Source: HGM11416 sp964532155 (GTDB lineage: Bacteria > Bacillota > Clostridia > Christensenellales > Borkfalkiaceae). Taken from it: 64,000 bases of DNA. The stretch lies in NCBI GenBank assembly GCA_964532155.1, contig CAZHGN010000001.1, positions 1-64,000 on the forward strand, in the 5' to 3' direction. The notes under the pieces are model-generated. The model was given only the letters and a program-made list of their open reading frames with translations, searched no databases and was not told the origin of the DNA. Below, one piece after another: positions 60,829 through 64,000 of the stretch (positions are counted from its first letter, which is position 1; each line of letters opens with the position of its first letter). The position numbers and the translations under genes are program-made.

Positions 60829-62154
60829 ATGGAGTGTATTTCCGCTATTTCAACCGCACCGGGAACGGGCGGCGTTGCAATAATTCGTATAAGCGGAGAA
60901 GACGCTTTATCCGTTGCGAAAAAAATGTTTAGACCGTACGGCGCGACTGCCGTGGACGATTTTCAGCCGTATAGAATGTACGTCGGCGAGATTGACGCTC
61001 GCGAGTTTACCGACAAGGGGATGTGCGTGTTTTTCAAGGCGCCGAAAAGTTTTACGGGCGAAAACGTCGTCGAACTGCATTGTCACGGCGGCGAAGCGAT
61101 TGCGCACGGAATTTTGGAGCGTACTTTTGAATGCGGAGCGCGCCCCGCTACCAACGGCGAATTTACTAAAAGGGCTTTTTTAAACGGTAAACTTTCACTT
61201 TCCTCTTGCGAAGGATTAATCGACATGATTAACAGCGAGAGCGTTGCTCAAATAAAGTCCGGATTTTATCTTTTTAAAGAAAAATTAAAGGCTCGTATAG
61301 AATCAGTTCAAGATATTTTGACCGACGTGCTTGCCGGGATCGACGCCAATATCGATTATCCCGAAGAGGGATTAATAACTGACGACGGCGAAGAAATTAA
61401 AGTTAAACTTATTAGCGCCGCCGCTGAACTTAAAAAACTTATTTCGTCTTATTCGTCGGGTAAAGTAATCGTCGGTGGAGTTAAAGTTGCGCTTGTGGGA
61501 AAGACTAATACCGGCAAAAGTTCTTTGCTTAACGCACTGACAGGCGAGCAGAGGGCAATCGTTACCGACGTCGCGGGAACTACAAGGGACGTCGTAGAAG
61601 GCGTTTTATTTATAAAGGGCGTAAAATTTTCGATTTACGATACCGCGGGCATACGAGAAACAAACGATCCGGTGGAACTTCTCGGAATAGAGAGATCCAA
61701 GGCGCTAATTGACGGCGCCGATTTGTTGCTTTACGTTACCGACGGCACGGAAAATACAGTCGACGTCGAGCGGTTTATATCCGAAATTAACGATAAAAAA
61801 TATTTGCTCGTTAGAAATAAAACGGATATCTGTGATTCAAACGACGATAGATTTTTTCCGATATCTTGCTTAAGCGGATATAATCTTGACGAGTTAAAAG
61901 AAGAAATATATAGACTCGGAGCGGGCGGCGTTAGAACTGACGGCGAATACGTGACCGAGAAAAGACATTATTACGCTTTATGCGACGGACTAAAATGCTT
62001 AGAGAACGCCATACGTTCGATAGGTTTCGAACCGATAGAATTAATTGCTTACGACATTAAGGCGTGTTGGGAGCACTTAGGCGAAATCACAGGAACGACC
62101 GCAAGCGAAAAAATAATCGACGAGATATTTGCCAAGTTTTGCGTAGGCAAATAA
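60829..62154 (+). CDS. mnmE: tRNA modification GTPase MnmE
   Basis: Partner of MnmG in 5-carboxymethylaminomethyl-uridine formation at the tRNA wobble base. The 441 residues show the N-terminal GGVAIIRISGEDAL, the folate-binding domain, the G domain with VGKTNTGKSSLLNALTG (about 222-238), DTAGIRET (about 268-275), and NKTD, and the C-terminal CVGK with the functional cysteine. It lies away from the usual rnpA-yidC cluster; mnmG is not in the window. Confidence 0.96.
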   Translation: MECISAISTAPGTGGVAIIRISGEDALSVAKKMFRPYGATAVDDFQPYRMYVGEIDAREFTDKGMCVFFKAPKSFTGENVVELHCHGGEAIAHGILERTFECGARPATNGEFTKRAFLNGKLSLSSCEGLIDMINSESVAQIKSGFYLFKEKLKARIESVQDILTDVLAGIDANIDYPEEGLITDDGEEIKVKLISAAAELKKLISSYSSGKVIVGGVKVALVGKTNTGKSSLLNALTGEQRAIVTDVAGTTRDVVEGVLFIKGVKFSIYDTAGIRETNDPVELLGIERSKALIDGADLLLYVTDGTENTVDVERFISEINDKKYLLVRNKTDICDSNDDRFFPISCLSGYNLDELKEEIYRLGAGGVRTDGEYVTEKRHYYALCDGLKCLENAIRSIGFEPIELIAYDIKACWEHLGEITGTTASEKIIDEIFAKFCVGK

Positions 62155-62170
62155 AAAAGCGGAGGCGCTT

Positions 62171-63418
62171 ATGTCTGAAATTATAGAAATATCGATTGAA
62201 GATAGGGGCGGCGAGCTTATTATAGATAGACTGACCGAATGCGGCTACGAGGCGTATTTTGTCGGCGGCTGTATAAGGAATACCATATTGTGTGTTCCGA
62301 TAAGCGATTACGATATTACGACGTCCGCGCCGCCTGACGAGGTTAAAAAAATTTTTTCGGATTCATACGTTCTCGATACAGGTCTTAAACACGGCACCGT
62401 TTCGGTGTATTCGTGCGGCTCCTTTTACGAGATAACTACCTTTAGGTACGACGGAAAATATTCGGATAACAGACATCCCGATAACGTTCTTTTTTGTTCA
62501 GACCTTTGTGAGGATTTAAAGCGCCGCGATTTTACTTGTAATGCCATGGCTTTTTCTAAAAAGCAAGGTTTAATCGATAATTTTAACGGATATTACGATA
62601 CGCGTAATCGTTTGATTCGTGCCGTTGGGGAGCCGGTGCTTAGGTTTAAGGAAGACTCTTTGCGCATATTAAGAGGGCTCCGGTTTTGCTCTGAATTCGG
62701 CTTTGACTGCGAAAAGAAAACCGCCGAGGCAATGAAGACTTGCCGCTTGCTTATAAGCGGTTTGTCTAAGGAAAGAATATATTCCGAACTTTTGAAGATT
62801 TTTGCCGGGAAATATCTTTATAAGTCCGTTTCGGGTTTTGCCGACGTTTTATCGGTCGCTTTAAACGTCGAATGTTTAAGCGGTGATTTGTATGATAGAG
62901 CGTTAAGGCTTGCCGATCGTGTGGAAGCATCCGCTAAGGTTCGTTTTGCGGCTTTTATGTATATTTATCTTAATAAAAACGTTACCGCTTTAAACGATAT
63001 GCTTTGCGGTTTGAAGGTCGACAGATATTTTTATACTCTGTGCAGAACGCTTTTCGAGCAGGCTGCCGTTTTCGAAAATACTTGTACGATCGAACGCTAT
63101 ACGGCAAAAAAGTTTTTAAGCAATCTCGGTGAGTTTAAAGGTGGTTTTCTTGCTTTTTTAGCGGCGTTTACGGCCGAAAGTGCGGAAATGACGGACAAAT
63201 GTTTAAAATTAACGAACTTTATTCGTTCAATCGAAGATAACGGCGAATGTTATAAAATATCGACGCTTGCGGCTGACGGGAACGATATGCGCGCCGAAGG
63301 TTTGTCGGGTAAAAAAATTGGAGTAATGCTTTCGCTTGTATTAGAAGAAGTTATGAGAGGCACTCTCGATAACGATAAAGACGATATTTTATCATTCGTG
63401 CGTTCACATAAGGATTAA
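62171..63418 (+). CDS. cca: CCA tRNA nucleotidyltransferase
   Basis: Adds or repairs the 3' CCA of tRNA. The 415 residues include FVGGCIRNTIL (about 30-40), the metal-binding DYDITTSAPP (about 46-55), RRDFTCNAMAF, and a neck/body region that is less conserved. It has no HD domain, as in class II bacterial enzymes. The tRNA-Gly in this window lacks an encoded CCA, consistent with a need for it. GGAGG lies before the ATG. 16 nt after mnmE. Confidence 0.93.
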   Translation: MSEIIEISIEDRGGELIIDRLTECGYEAYFVGGCIRNTILCVPISDYDITTSAPPDEVKKIFSDSYVLDTGLKHGTVSVYSCGSFYEITTFRYDGKYSDNRHPDNVLFCSDLCEDLKRRDFTCNAMAFSKKQGLIDNFNGYYDTRNRLIRAVGEPVLRFKEDSLRILRGLRFCSEFGFDCEKKTAEAMKTCRLLISGLSKERIYSELLKIFAGKYLYKSVSGFADVLSVALNVECLSGDLYDRALRLADRVEASAKVRFAAFMYIYLNKNVTALNDMLCGLKVDRYFYTLCRTLFEQAAVFENTCTIERYTAKKFLSNLGEFKGGFLAFLAAFTAESAEMTDKCLKLTNFIRSIEDNGECYKISTLAADGNDMRAEGLSGKKIGVMLSLVLEEVMRGTLDNDKDDILSFVRSHKD

Positions 63419-63423
63419 TTCTG

Positions 63424-64000
63424 ATGGAAAATATAAAAAGAAGACTAATTGCGATAGGGGGCGGTTCGCTTGCCGAAAAGGCTACGCTCGATATCGACCG
63501 TTACGTTGCCTCGCTTGCAAAAGAGCGTGCCGGGGATAGGCGTGCGATTGGCGTTTTTATAGGGACTGCAAGCCACGATAGCATGCCCTATTTCAATTCG
63601 TTCAGAAAAACTTATACCGGCGAATTTAATATAAAAGCCGACTGTGTTTTAACCGTTTACGGCGAAATGAACGACGAAAAGATACGCGGTAAATTTCAAA
63701 AAGCCGATATGATTTATATTGGCGGCGGCGACACCTTGTTTATGTTAGAACATTGGAAGAGAAGCGGCGTTTACGATCTCGTGCTCGACGCTTACAACCG
63801 AGGCGTTGTTATTTGCGGATTATCGGCAGGCGCTATTTGCTGGTTTAAGCGTATGTATACCGATTCGGATGAGTTCAACGACGGAGGTAAATATCATTTA
63901 GCCGACGGAATCGGAAAAATTGACGGCTTGTGCTGTCCTCATTACGAAGAAAGGGTAACGGATTTTGCCGAAGCGATGAAAAATTATAGGGGAACGGTTT
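63424..64000 (+). CDS. Peptidase S51 / cyanophycinase-like protein, 3' end outside window
   Basis: The ATG at 63424 opens at least 192 codons. IAIGGGSLAEKATLDIDRYV, YIGGGDTLFMLEHW and CGLSAGAICWF (nucleophile serine in GLSAG) match PepE/type 1 glutamine-amidotransferase-like S51 enzymes, which cleave aspartyl dipeptides or act in cyanophycin-related degradation. Substrate unknown. It follows cca by 5 nt and is probably in the same unit. Only a weak AAGGA site is visible. Length and C-terminus cannot be judged. Confidence 0.88.
   Translation, partial: MENIKRRLIAIGGGSLAEKATLDIDRYVASLAKERAGDRRAIGVFIGTASHDSMPYFNSFRKTYTGEFNIKADCVLTVYGEMNDEKIRGKFQKADMIYIGGGDTLFMLEHWKRSGVYDLVLDAYNRGVVICGLSAGAICWFKRMYTDSDEFNDGGKYHLADGIGKIDGLCCPHYEERVTDFAEAMKNYRGTV

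Noticed and set aside
1..64000. CRISPR array, transposase, prophage or rRNA genes
   Set aside because: I saw no regularly spaced direct repeats of suitable length, no transposase or integrase motif, and no rRNA-like sequence.

Overview
The window is a dense, housekeeping-rich stretch of a low-to-mid GC chromosome from an endospore-forming member of the Clostridia (Bacillota). The evidence is a complete spoIIA operon (spoIIAA-spoIIAB-sigF), a spoVAC-spoVAD-spoVAE operon, a GerW/YtfJ-like gene next to a DacF-type carboxypeptidase, a T-box leader in front of pheST, strong Shine-Dalgarno sites, and MurE with the DNPR motif of meso-diaminopimelate-adding enzymes. A finer placement (for example Christensenellales-like) would be a guess. 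Almost everything is on the + strand. The exceptions are a DUF6061-type gene, tRNA-Gly, a DUF4130-type gene and transketolase.

Layout. 1-0.8 kb: left edge with a small DUF6061-type gene and tRNA-Gly(CCC), possibly a mobile-element border. 0.9-9.3 kb: T-box-controlled pheS-pheT-U32 peptidase/RlhA-like-mutS2. 9.5-12.9 kb: DUF6106-like membrane protein, cysteine desulfurase, thiI, GNAT. 13-14.8 kb: small Lys-rich peptide, then spoIIA. 15-28.6 kb: division/cell-wall (dcw) cluster mraZ-rsmH-ftsL-like-ftsI-murE-mraY-murD-ftsW-murA-ftsQ-ftsA-ftsZ, without murF or murG. 28.7-40.7 kb: GT-C-like membrane protein, comM/yifB, dprA, topA, trmFO, hslV, hslU, hisS, dtd. 40.7-42.7 kb: spoVA. 42.8-43.5 kb: lone DUF4130 gene. 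43.8-52.3 kb: plsX-rnc-smc-ftsY-M50 protease-scpA-scpB. 52.4-55.9 kb: DUF2953-like, gerW-like, dacF-like, rluB-like, a 40-residue membrane peptide and an unknown charged helical protein. 56.3-58.2 kb: transketolase (minus strand). 58.5-64 kb: short-form proS, unknown membrane protein, mnmE, cca, and a truncated S51 peptidase.

Functionally, the window joins chromosome segregation (SMC-ScpA-ScpB), division and peptidoglycan precursor synthesis, tRNA charging and modification, and several spore-specific modules. Genes are tightly packed, with many 4-35 nt overlaps implying translational coupling, and terminators and near-consensus sigma-A promoters can be read directly in most gaps.

The most notable observations are: an apparent AUU start codon for ftsI behind a perfect Shine-Dalgarno; a sigma-G-type promoter whose -35 box lies inside the terminator stem of dtd; a palindrome overlapping the -35 box and spacer of a near-consensus ftsQAZ promoter; a 10-bp-phased MraZ box array; a 15-codon arginine-rich leader ORF before the GT-C gene; and several short unannotated peptides. 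No CRISPR array, transposase or rRNA was seen. I found no clear evidence of a wholly new multi-gene system; the best candidates for undescribed biology are the small-protein and regulatory items listed in the findings.
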